This document shows positions 53,501-60,959 of a stretch of 64,000 nucleotides of DNA, in pieces. How positions within the stretch are numbered: position 1 is the stretch's first letter; every line of letters begins with the position of its first letter. The DNA is taken from NCBI GenBank assembly GCA_025594325.1, contig JANHCV010000002.1:1240001-1304000 (forward strand). Direction: 5' to 3'. The notes under the pieces were generated by a model, which ran no database searches, was not told the origin of the DNA, and worked only from the letters and a program-made list of their open reading frames with translations. The translations under genes and the position numbers were made by a program. This DNA comes from Blastocladiella emersonii ATCC 22665. Its lineage: Eukaryota; Blastocladiomycota; Blastocladiomycetes; Blastocladiales; Blastocladiaceae.

Positions 53501-53908
53501 CCAGCTCCACGCGGTGCACGGACCATAGGTTCCGGAGCGTCGATCTCGCCCTGCGGTACGCTCGTGGCCGCGCCGACGGGGGACGCGAGCTGTGCGATCG
53601 CCGTGTTCGACGTGCGTAACGCGCAGATTGCGGTCAAGCTCCCAGCCGCGGTGCCGGCCATGTCCGCCGTGCGGCGGCGGGTCGCAGGGCCAGCTGCGGG
53701 TGCTGGGCGCCGGCCTGGGTCGGCCATGGGTAGCGGTAGCGCGGCAAGGGCGTCTCCCGCGTTCGGCAGTTCGACTGCGTCAACGGGCGTCGCGCCCGTC
53801 GTTCCGACCATGGGCGGCGAGGACGCGGGTGCCGTCGACTTTCATCCGATCCGGTCCGCGCTTGTGGCGGGCACGACGCGCGGGAACGGGGTGCTGTTCA
53901 GGTTGTAA
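50585..53908 (+). CDS. WDR27: WDR27-like WD40 repeat protein (1107 aa)
   Basis: Single exon, ATG 50585. Two arrays of WD40 repeats are separated by a linker. First array: GHLAPIIATAIAPSTGWLIT, TAAEDRTFKVWDLAQQRC and YVGADDGTLRTYQL. Linker: KPVTFHAKVRSSGYTAAPVV, near residue 580, a strong signature of WDR27 in animals. Second array: GGAVNSVGWSHDESMVVAST, then SAAQFFYQSKFLLVAAGDRV and AGDLVKLWDVRTASP, and a terminal GAVDFHPIRSALVAGTTRGN. WDR27 is a poorly understood scaffold whose distribution follows cilia and flagella; in a fungus it supports a zoosporic life cycle. No membrane segment. The insert at about 600-650 is a Ser/Gly/Ala-rich linker. Identification rests on the linker motif and repeat order. 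Confidence 0.82.
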   Translation: METNVSCRPALAPRSVALSRSPSVIAAGRLVSGEEIVVSTHGAQLLLFVLADGELPAATEPAAASLHQEPAVAVALHGNSGRVLSMDAAGVVAEHTIVSSTTSRHGLALRPVGEVARLPLPRTRASLSLSADGSCFSASSDCAVYVMHQQRHLAARPGLPADPQQHSWRGATRYCLEGHLAPIIATAIAPSTGWLITAAEDRTFKVWDLAQQRCVYQSEILSPTAQLTSLDMGPRGDTLYVGADDGTLRTYQLAPVVRAADVLRGKSDAGNAVQPQLRHTVNVAQWLRSTLAREDEAEAQPETITISTAGRPRMPAADSAVDLFMDDVMSCSPAILACHVVGEHTFVFIASHVFVADAASGDLRHAVNLCAPTPVVGSSLFSAQQREHALGLTRAVALLDDGAVDGEECSDHVSWAVVPLFAADSPWTVLSLSLSRSSVQLDPGSSHEFIASYLAEHAVDTRLDQVLPVAIAAAHGGASAWTRATVQTSLDALHRARLFTVADLLASRGADLAALGLPMGVAGLVADIVNVATALQSGRSRLSFDGVPESKLDAGSPLRKWMWASKSAPVAGKKKLLDKPVTFHAKVRSSGYTAAPVVPRHLAMQRQKRGGGTPASSAAMRPRSATPSEAGGETSGTWAARGATSALAPSVVLAEPIHPASISAALFAPCSGRYLALGTNDGAVLLARPSPAAAESRFPVLATHRLPGGAVNSVGWSHDESMVVASTASTVSVWRAPSSASAVPATAAAIEDARILDVNEWYSAGATVSAAQFFYQSKFLLVAAGDRVELLKYRTSAADTVGGGTEKRKLLTSSASLADVAPRRLATTMAKRVWSAAALDGSHGITAMAACNATPSPLIVHATSGKALCIADANTGTIVTKIASGGGGGSDVTLDDPAARFLPPLATATTAIPPSLARHPLTRAIHAIRVLDPAFCTTPGAAHLFMTTAAGDLVKLWDVRTASPVVRLGAALPAPRGARTIGSGASISPCGTLVAAPTGDASCAIAVFDVRNAQIAVKLPAAVPAMSAVRRRVAGPAAGAGRRPGSAMGSGSAARASPAFGSSTASTGVAPVVPTMGGEDAGAVDFHPIRSALVAGTTRGNGVLFRL

Positions 53909-54374
53909 TTATATAATCAGTTCTCCGACACACGTTTGTGGCCACGGACAGCGAGGCGAGTCGCCGGGATCCCGCAACTGGGTGCCGGATATGCTATCAT
54001 TTCTTTGACACGGGCATTTCGGACGCTTGAGTAATTGATCAATTCTTCTCAAAGTTCAACGAGCGACAGCAGGGCTGGAATGGCGCAACGCGTGTTCTCA
54101 GCCACGGCGTGACCGCGGCGCGCGCTGAGTGGTCGCGGCCGAAATGTCTCGCACCGTGTCTCGCACGCCACTCCGCAGCACCGCTCTGTCAGTCGCACTC
54201 CGCAAATGCGAATGCGGATGCGAATGCGAATGCGCAGACTCGGTGAGGGGCATGCAGCCATGAACGGCGGCGGGCCGACCCTATAAAGATCGGCCTCGCC
54301 TCGCCCTTCTCGTACCGTTCTTCACTCTTGCATCTCAAGAAGCATCAAGTCACTCCTACCTCATCCTTTCCAAC
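53909..54374. promoter_or_regulatory. 3' flank of WDR27, POT1 relic and duplicated promoter of Q-rich gene 2
   Basis: Gene-free. Positions about 53941-54035 align with the last 95 bp of the POT1 coding region at 5651-5746 (GCCGGGATCCC, TTCTTTGACACG, CTTGA), now out of frame. From 54065 the sequence follows the Q-rich gene 1 promoter, including paired GTCTCGCAC at 54146-54154 and 54158-54166 and TATAAA at 54282-54287. Confidence 0.75.
53941..54035 (+). pseudogene. Relic of the POT1 last exon
   Basis: About 95 bp matching the end of POT1 (codons for the PKTGRRIRYQFFDTSIPDP region) with substitutions and small gaps that break the frame. Too short to function; it marks the left edge of the duplicated unit. 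Confidence 0.75.
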
Positions 54375-55226
54375 ATGGGTCGCACTCAGATCAACTCCGC
54401 CCAGCGCCAGGCTGTTCACCAGCAGCAGGCCCAGGCCGCGAACGCCAAGACCATGCAGGCGCCCGCCGCCGCCGCCGCCAAGTCGCAGCAGCAGCAGCAG
54501 CAGTCGTCCAAGCAACAGCAGCAGGCCGTTCCGGCTCGCGCGCAGTCGCCTCAGGCTAAGCAGCAGGCTCCGCAGCAGCAGGCTCGCGCGCAGTCGGCGC
54601 AGCCGAAGCAGGCCGCCGCCGGTCCCCAGCAGCAGGCGAAGGCCGCCGCCCCGCAGCAGCAGAAGACCGCGCTCGCTCAGGCCCGCGCCCAGTCGCCTCA
54701 GCTCAAGCAGGCCCAGGCCGCTCCTCAGCAGTCCACCGCCCGCACCCAGTCGGCGCAGCCCAAGCAGCAGCAGCAGGCTGCGCAGGTGTACCGCGCCTCG
54801 CCCGTCCGCGAGCACCCCGACGACGCGTTCCTCTCGGGCGCGTGGATGTTCGACGAGGCCCGCGTCCCGCAGTGGATGGCGTCGCAGCTCCCCAAGCAGC
54901 AGGCCCGCGCGCAGCAGGCCGCGGCGCCCTCTCAGCAGCAGCAGCAGCGCGCTCAGTCGGCGCAGCCCCAGCTCAAGCAGCAGCAGCAGCAGGCCGCCGC
55001 GGCGCGCCCGCTCTCGGCGCAGTCGAAGCAGGCTGCCCCCGCCGCCAAGCAAGCGCCCGCCCAGCAGCAGCAGCGCGCGCAGTCGCCTGAGGCCAAGCAG
55101 GTGCCGGCCGCGGCCCAGATCAAGCAGGCTCCCGCTCAGCAGAAGCAGGCCCCGACCCAGCAGCAGAAGCAGCAGCAGGACCAGCGCCGTCCTCAGTCGC
55201 CGACGCGCGGCAACAAGCGCTCGTAA
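54375..55226 (+). CDS. Gln/Ala/Pro-rich low-complexity protein 2 (283 aa)
   Basis: Paralogue of the gene at 6573-7754 from the segmental duplication. The frame is intact from ATG 54375 to 55226. The N-terminus (MGRTQINSAQRQAVHQQQAQ) is identical. The central 40-residue block (VYRASPVREHPDDAFLSGAW, then MFDEARVPQWMASQLPKQQ) differs by one visible residue, and the C-terminus (RRPQSPTRGNKRS) is identical. The Gln/Ala repeat arms are shorter by about 110 residues in total, and the repeat units are reshuffled. That both copies stay open while the flanking POT1 and 7TM pieces have decayed suggests this gene is under selection. No recognised domain; strongly basic and probably disordered. Promoter and TATA box are duplicated with it. 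Convergent with the 7TM relic. Confidence 0.75.
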   Translation: MGRTQINSAQRQAVHQQQAQAANAKTMQAPAAAAAKSQQQQQQSSKQQQQAVPARAQSPQAKQQAPQQQARAQSAQPKQAAAGPQQQAKAAAPQQQKTALAQARAQSPQLKQAQAAPQQSTARTQSAQPKQQQQAAQVYRASPVREHPDDAFLSGAWMFDEARVPQWMASQLPKQQARAQQAAAPSQQQQQRAQSAQPQLKQQQQQAAAARPLSAQSKQAAPAAKQAPAQQQQRAQSPEAKQVPAAAQIKQAPAQQKQAPTQQQKQQQDQRRPQSPTRGNKRS

Positions 55227-55456
55227 GTGCGAGCGCGCGGCGGTGATGCCTATACCCTCATTCGCTGCAATTTGTGTGAAAATATACGTTCTTTCGTGCT
55301 ACATACTTCTTTCGTGTTCCTCATGTGTTCGTTACGCAATAGCGCTCATTCATGAACCAGCTGCTGTGATCGTGTTGTGGCCATGGCCGTCTTGACCATG
55401 ACCTTGATCACCGCCCGCCATGGCCTAGATCGCGACTAATGTATATTGATCACCCG

Positions 55457-56252
55457 CTAGCATACACGGCACTCGTCGCGCAGCTCCATTGTCGACACGG
55501 AAAGCCCCGCGGGCGCGGCGAGCCGGCCCGAGCTCGATCCCACGGCGCCGGATCCCTTGAGCGGCGACGCGAGGAGCATCGAGCTCGACGCGCGCGTTCT
55601 AGACGGCGGATATGCACCGACTTGTGTGCTTGGCCCGCGGATGGTACCGCTGCTGCTGTTCCCAGTGAGGTTGCCTGTCGACGGCGCGCCAAGGCCGCCA
55701 AATGGCACGTTCCGCCCGGTACTCGACGACGTCGATCCGCCCGTGAGCCCGCTCTACGACGCGTTGCGCGATGTGGCGGCGGCCGCGGCGCACGCGGCCC
55801 ACACGCCCGCCGCGTTCTGCGCCGAGAACAAGACATAGAGCGTGCTCGGGTCGACGGCGTTGGCGAGGCCGAGGATCGACGTGACGAGGTACACGAAGAT
55901 GGCGACGGAGAGCCGCATCGTCTGGTTGCGGAGGAGCCGGCGCAGCGTGGTCGCCGACGTCGCGAACCCGGACCGGCTCGCGCGGCGCAGGTGGCCGATG
56001 AGCGGGCGCGCGAAGATGACAGGACGCCGCCGTGGAGCACGCACAGGAGCAGCTTTCCGACGTTGTTGCGTCGACGCACACGGGCCCGCGACAATGATGA
56101 AAGTCGACTTGAGGCACGACGAATGCGCGATCAGGCCCATGACCGTGCGGAAAAGGGCGAACAGGACGACGCGCGCGAGCAGGCACGGGCCACGCCTCGC
56201 GCGGCACAGGTTGATGGCGGACGCGAGCATCAGCGAGGACCGGCGGCGGCAG
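55457..56252 (-). pseudogene. 7TM GPCR-like relic, copy 4 (5'-truncated, frameshifted)
   Basis: Decayed duplicate of copy 2. It lacks the start and TM1-TM3 (about the first 145 residues): similarity begins RRRSSLMLASAINL at about 56252. TM4 to TM7 are recognisable (ARVVLFALFRTVMGLIAHSS; RLSVAIFVYLVTSILGLANA; STLYVLFSAQNAAGVWAACA), but frames change near 56030-56080, inside the TM4-TM5 loop and TM5, and again near 55750. The original stop after MELRD is lost, adding five codons. No upstream promoter of the family is present. Confidence 0.85.
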
Positions 56253-56293
56253 TTGAACTGCGTTTGAATTGCAAGGCTCCCGTGAATCGACAC

Positions 56294-56810
56294 CCTGCTG
56301 CCGGCCCCTTCTCGTCATCCTGCCCACAACGTGATCCCCGTCTCGCCTCGATGTAGATTGAGGAACCTAACCTTTTTTGTTTCGATTACGCTTCCGTTTC
56401 TTTTTTCTTCAACGTGCCGGGAGATGGTCCAAAGCGCAAGCAAGAACGCGACCTCGGGAGACGCGTCGCAAAAAGCGCGTGATCACTGATCAGTCACGCG
56501 TCGAACGCGAGACGCGTCGCGCCGATCATGATTGCATTTCAGCGCAGGGTTGAGGAGAAGTTCTTCCAGACGTGTTACCTCCGGGCGCCGCTGATCATTC
56601 GACTCTAAACGTATATTATGGCGAGAGAGCGACGACTGCGGTAGATCGCGGAGCACGATGGCGTGTCAATCGCGTTCTTCGCGCGCAAGCTGCACGCGGC
56701 GCGGCGCCGTCACCGACTGCCGGTACAGCTGCTCCAGCGCGTTCACCGCCGTCTTAAAGTGCCCGTGCGAGCTGATAGGGACGAGCGGTGGGGCGGTCGC
56801 GGCAAATCTG
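56294..56810. other. Intergenic stretch with ACGCGT palindromes
   Basis: No gene. A T-rich tract lies at 56370-56412. Positions 56455-56530 hold GAGACGCGTCGC, TGATCACTGATCAGTCACGC and GAGACGCGTCGCGCCGATCA, one of the densest ACGCGT clusters in the window. Confidence 0.5.
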
Positions 56811-58208
56811 TTATCGCAACAACGAGTCCTGGAAGCGTTTCTGGCAGTACGCGGTCCACCACGCCGCGGTTTCTGGGTTCCCCGCCGTGTCAATCACGCC
56901 CGCCGCTGGCCTAATTGGCGTCTGGATCGGCTGTTCAGTGCGGCGGTCTTGCGTGGGCAGGTGGGCTCCTGGCCCATTGAGATGCCACTCGAGCAAGTCG
57001 ATCCGGCCACCTTTACTTGCGTACAGGAGGCAATCGTGCGTGCGAAGTAGCGGAAGCCCACTCGCCTTCCACAACTTGAGCACGGCGACGGACGGCGCGC
57101 GGTCAACGGCGAGCGACGAGTAGCGGATTAAGTCGGCGGGCGGCATGGCATACTCTGCGGCGCGAGCGAGCCACCAATCAAGTACGGGAAAGTCGCCGCG
57201 GATCGACGCTTGGTCCACGCTTCGTGCCCGGTACGGAAGCAGCGGGAACGCTTGCGCCGGGGTCAGCAAAGGTTCGTATTGGTGCGCTACAACTGCAGGC
57301 GCGTGGTTCCACCACCAACCCAAGACCTCGACTTGACCCGCTTCACCGATGGCAACACCCGCAGCCAACTTGGGGATCGGCCACTGGGTCGTGTGCACCC
57401 ACCAGTCGAGCAAGTCGGTGCGGCCCGCTTTTGTCAAGTTTTTAATGGACGAGTGAGACGCAAGCTTGAGCGTTCCCGTGCTGACGTGCTTGCGCCACCA
57501 CTCGAGGACGTGGAGGTGACCGTTTTTTGCAGCCAAGTCGACCGCAGCTGAAGAGTACTGGAACTCGAGTCCGCGGGATTGAGTGAACGAGAGCCACCAG
57601 TCAAGCACGCGAGCGTGGCCGTGTCGCGAGGCGCGGTCTGCCGGAGCGTTGGTGTGCGGTAGGTCCGGGAAGCTGGCCGGGTCCTCGACGTGGCGGGCGA
57701 CCCACCAGTCCAGGACCGCAAGAGTTGCGTCCTCGGCAGTTTGCACGAGCGAGCCCGGACGAGATTCCGACAGGAGCGAGTCTGCTGCAAAGTCGAGTGC
57801 GTGACGCGTGTACTGGATCGGGATCCCGAGCCGGCGGTGCGCGTCCACCCAAAAGTTCAGCACGTCGGGGTTCCCGCTTCGGCTCGCACACTCGAAGATG
57901 CGCGATGTCCTGGTCCAGCTGAGAATGCTGGCCCGCAAGACGGCGTCGAGGCTCGCCCACATGTTCAGGACGTCAAGCCGACCCGACCGCGTTGCGGCCT
58001 CGAGATCCGCGTGCGGAAAGGCCGAGAAAGCAGCACGATGTGCGAGGACGAGACCGGGCGCGACACCAAGGTAGGGTCGCAAGTAAGAAGCGTGGTCGTC
58101 CTCGGTGTCGTCGTCACGCTCTTCGCGGATGCACTGCGCCAGGGTAGCGTCGATGAGCTCGAGCGGCAAGTGTGGTGCCGCCCTCGGTGGCAGTTCATTC
58201 GTTTCCAT
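56811..58208 (-). CDS. DWW-repeat (ankyrin-like) protein (465 aa)
   Basis: Single exon. ATG 58208 (METNELPPRAAPHLPLELID) is chosen because the upstream open frame is promoter-like. After an F-box-like LPLELIDATLAQ start the protein is a string of about eleven degenerate helical repeats, each carrying a (V/L)LDWW-type core: RLDVLNMWASLD, NPDVLNFWVDAH, LAVLDWWVARH, ARVLDWWLSFT, LHVLEWWRKHV, TDLLDWWVHTT, VEVLGWWWNHA, FPVLDWWLARA. The pattern (A.R.GH..VLDWW) is an ankyrin-related repeat in which the usual Leu-Leu turn is followed by two Trp. I associate large families of these with Blastocladiomycota; that is from memory. Probable protein-binding scaffold. Shares a 136-bp divergent promoter with the ABC ATPase. 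Confidence 0.75.
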   Translation of the reverse strand: METNELPPRAAPHLPLELIDATLAQCIREERDDDTEDDHASYLRPYLGVAPGLVLAHRAAFSAFPHADLEAATRSGRLDVLNMWASLDAVLRASILSWTRTSRIFECASRSGNPDVLNFWVDAHRRLGIPIQYTRHALDFAADSLLSESRPGSLVQTAEDATLAVLDWWVARHVEDPASFPDLPHTNAPADRASRHGHARVLDWWLSFTQSRGLEFQYSSAAVDLAAKNGHLHVLEWWRKHVSTGTLKLASHSSIKNLTKAGRTDLLDWWVHTTQWPIPKLAAGVAIGEAGQVEVLGWWWNHAPAVVAHQYEPLLTPAQAFPLLPYRARSVDQASIRGDFPVLDWWLARAAEYAMPPADLIRYSSLAVDRAPSVAVLKLWKASGLPLLRTHDCLLYASKGGRIDLLEWHLNGPGAHLPTQDRRTEQPIQTPIRPAAGVIDTAGNPETAAWWTAYCQKRFQDSLLR

Positions 58209-58344
58209 GATCGCGAGATGAGAGAGAGCGAGGACCGGCTGTGAGCGTGTTGCGCCGTCTTGACTGCCGCGGTCGCTCACCCTTGCTCGGGCTCCCCACT
58301 CGGACAACCCATGGAACTCGCGCACGAGCGCACGACTTGCTGAA
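58209..58344. promoter_or_regulatory. Short bidirectional promoter (DWW protein / ABC ATPase)
   Basis: Only 136 bp lie between two divergent start codons, so the genes share their proximal promoter. No TATA box seen. Confidence 0.5.
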
Positions 58345-59199
58345 ATGTATCTGAAGCTAGACAACGCGACCAAGGCGCCGCTCTTTGCGAACGTGTCGTT
58401 TGAGCTCGACGCCTCGCTGACGCCGGCCGTGGTCGCCGTGATGGGGCCGAGCGGGACAGGGTACGGCTCTGCGGGACCCGGCTGCTCATGCGCGCCGTGA
58501 CTGACATGAGGGACCGTTAGCAAATCAACGCTACTACGCTGCATCGCTGGGCTCGACACGTTCGACTCGGGCGTCGTGACGCTGGACGGAAAGTACGCCA
58601 TTCACCTTCACTCTTATCCGATCCCACTCTGACGACAACCACGACGCAGATCTCCCGCCGACCTCGGCACGACGCAGTGGCGAACGCGCGCCATGTACGT
58701 GCCGCAGCGCCCGCCGCTGATGCGCTCGACGCCGGCCGAGTTCTTTGCCGAAGTGACGCGGTACGGCGCACAGGCCGCGCGGCGCGAGCGGCACCAGGAC
58801 CCAGTCGACCTCGCCGAGCAGTGGAACGTGCCCGCGGCGCTGTGGCAGAAGCCCTTCACGGAGCTGTCGGGTGGCGAGGCACAGCGGATCATGCTGGCGA
58901 TTGGCGTCGCGCTCAACCCGGACCTGCTGCTGCTCGATGGTACGCCCTCTTTGTACTCTTCGCTCCCAGCGCGACTCACCCGCCACTACGTTGTAGAGCC
59001 GACGTCGGCGCTCGACCCAGACTCGACGCTGCTGGTCGAGGAGACGCTTCGGGCGCACGGCAGCTGTCTGTGGGTGACGCACAGCGAGGAGCAGGCGGCG
59101 CGCGTCGCGACGCACATTTTGCGGCTCGACAAGGCGAGCTCAGCGCCGCCGAGTTTCGCGTCGACGTCGGGGTCGCGGCGCGGGAGCAGTCCAGAGTAG
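58345..59199 (+). CDS. Stand-alone ABC ATPase, STAR1/FetA-like (226 aa)
   Basis: Exons 58345-58460, 58521-58592, 58650-58939 and 58997-59199 join in phase with introns of 60, 57 and 57 nt; two introns fall inside catalytic motifs. Walker A is GPSGTGKSTLL (residues 34-44, split by intron 1); the Q-loop region is MYVPQRPPLM; the signature is LSGGEAQRIMLA; Walker B is LLLLDEPTSALD (split by intron 3); the H-loop is WVTHSEEQ. A single small nucleotide-binding domain with no membrane part resembles the ATPase half of bacterial FetA/FetB (YbbL/YbbM) and plant STAR1/STAR2 two-component transporters linked to metal or nucleotide-sugar export. A membrane partner should exist elsewhere; none is in the window. 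Length is normal for this type. Confidence 0.82.
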
Positions 59200-59235
59200 T
59201 CACCATAATCGAGATCGTGTTGCGGTACATGAGAC

Positions 59236-59935
59236 TCAAAAGTCGGCGGCAGCGAGCGCCATGAGGGTGAACTGCATGTTGCCCGGGTCGCGCTCCATGA
59301 ACTTGCGCACGACGCGAGCCACGTTCTACGCGCAAGCAAGCGAGTGTCAGTAAGTCATGAGTCCGCAGAAACGCCATGGGCAACGTACGGGAAGCAGCGC
59401 CGGGTTCTCAGCATCCACGGCGCCGTGGTCGATCGCAAACGGCTTGCGGCCGTCGAGCTCGACAATGTGGCCGTCGACGTTGACAAACGCGACAAAGTGG
59501 AGGTCCACGTCCTCGTTGGCGTCGGGCGCGGCGGTCTGGCCCTGCTGGGCGACCTGCGAGTGGATGGACGCGACCGTCTCGCCGTCCTCGAGGTACTTGG
59601 CGCGCTCGTCGGGGTTGAGCGAGCGTGTTGCCGCGAGAATATCGGCGAGCGGGGTACCGGGCGCAACAACGCGGTCGGCGTTGTTGAGCAGCGTGTGCAG
59701 CACGGCCACGGTGCCGCACGCGTTGCCGACCGTCTGGCGCATGAAGTAGGTGGACGCGGGGAGCCCCGGCTGGCCCGTGCGCGCGAGCTCGGCCTGCTCC
59801 TTACGACGGAAGCTCCCGCACTAACGCCGTGTATGCGAGCGTCGATTGCTGGAGAACGCGGAAAGAGCAGGATCACCACGATGGCGGGCGACCATGGCGA
59901 GGAGCTCATCCTGGCGCGGGAATGCGGTCAGCATC
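59236..59935 (-). CDS. Ubiquitin C-terminal hydrolase (UCH family), 5' part unresolved
   Basis: Peptidase C12 deubiquitinase. The last exon is 59236-59325 (NVARVVRKFMERDPGNMQFT...ADF). A 63-nt intron (GTACGT...GCGTAG, phase 0) separates it from an exon beginning at 59389 and running up to about 59800. Catalytic Cys lies in MRQTVGNACGTVAVLHTLL, His in VDLHFVAFVNVDGH and Asp in ELDGRKPFAIDHG, so the active site is complete. Upstream, FRRKEQAELARTG, then LLFP (frame 2), then QDELLAMV (frame 1) can each be recognised as UCH sequence, but they lie in different frames and I found no splice solution joining them. The expected first 40 residues are not visible. Either an intron was missed, the assembly has an indel near 59890, or the gene is a 5'-damaged pseudogene. 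Confidence 0.7.
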
Positions 59936-60959
59936 TAAGGAAGCAGCCGAGCAGCGGGCAACCAGCCCAGGCCATGTCCCGCACTCGAAGCGAGACGCGC
60001 CCAACACGCGTCGATCAATCGCGTGAGCATCACCTGACCAATTCACAACCACGAATCGGAAGCGACCACAGTCGTGTCCGTGGTGTAGGCCATCCTTGAT
60101 AGCCCGTTCCCACGCGATCTTAGGCGTGGATCTCGGTACTCGCGGCGGAGAGTCCACGGACGCGCACGCGGCCCCTGGCGTGGCGGTCATGGCCCGGCCT
60201 GGTCGAGCAGCGGCGATGGACCAAGACTGGCCGCTCCGTGCTATCTAGGCCAGACCAAGGCCATGACCGGTTCACGGACAGGAACGTTGGTAGCGAGCTG
60301 AGGTTCTCGGTACCCTGGCGACCACGGCCGCGGCCATCACGGACGAGCGCTCGAGACGCACTGTGACCATCGCGTGCGAGCGTTCGGCGCGCACCGCGGC
60401 CATCGCGATCGTGAGGACGTTCCGTTCATCGTCCATGGACCTCGAGGCTGAGAGGACGGGCCGACGTGGATGGTGACGGCATCCGCTCATGCCATGGCTT
60501 CGGTGCGTGGATTGCGCGAGTGGGTCCGAGGCTTCGACGCCGTGTTCCCCACCTCCGCCACCGCCAGCCACCGCGGCCTCGTCGTCGCCTCTCCGCCAAC
60601 TTGCTCGTTCACAGTCTTGGCCGCCGAGTACTAGATCACGGCGTCGCCCCTCCCTCCCCCGCGCCGCTGCACCGACTTGTTCTGCGCCCCGCTAGCTGCT
60701 GCGGCTCTCCACCATCGTTCGCGCGTCGTACGTTGCAGCATCTTATTTTCAGACACCCGCTGCATTCAGTCGGAAACAAAGGGCCGAACCTTTCAGTGGT
60801 CGGTGTCCCTCGGCGGGCATCGCCGTGGGTCGCAGCACGGGTCGTCCCTCGCGCTCCCTCCCTCCCCTTTCTCACGGCGGACGCAGGCTGATCGGTCCCT
60901 TCTCTCCTAGGCAACTTGCACGACTCCGCCACCCACTCTCCACCTCGCGCACCCCCATC
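59936..60959. other. 1 kb intergenic region with GGCC/CATGG-type words
   Basis: No gene supported. GAGACGCGCCC and ACACGCGTCG occur near 59990. Positions 60180-60440 hold many GGCCATGACC, CCATGGCC-like and GACCACGGCCGCGGCC words, as in the CCT5 3' flank. The last 100 bp form a pyrimidine-rich leader before 60960. Confidence 0.45.

Larger units (their letters stand above)
53941..56252. repeat. Segmental duplication, derived unit
   Basis: Shortened copy of 5651-8812 in the same orientation. Order: POT1 exon tail relic, promoter, Q-rich gene, 3' flank, C-terminal two thirds of the 7TM gene. Similarity stops near 56252, in the TM3-TM4 loop region of the 7TM gene (matching about 8812). Confidence 0.85.

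Noticed and set aside
60825-60959. Upstream extension of the single-pass membrane protein frame
   Set aside because: The added residues are Arg/Ser/Pro-rich leader sequence; ATG 60960 follows a pyrimidine-rich tract and is the better start.
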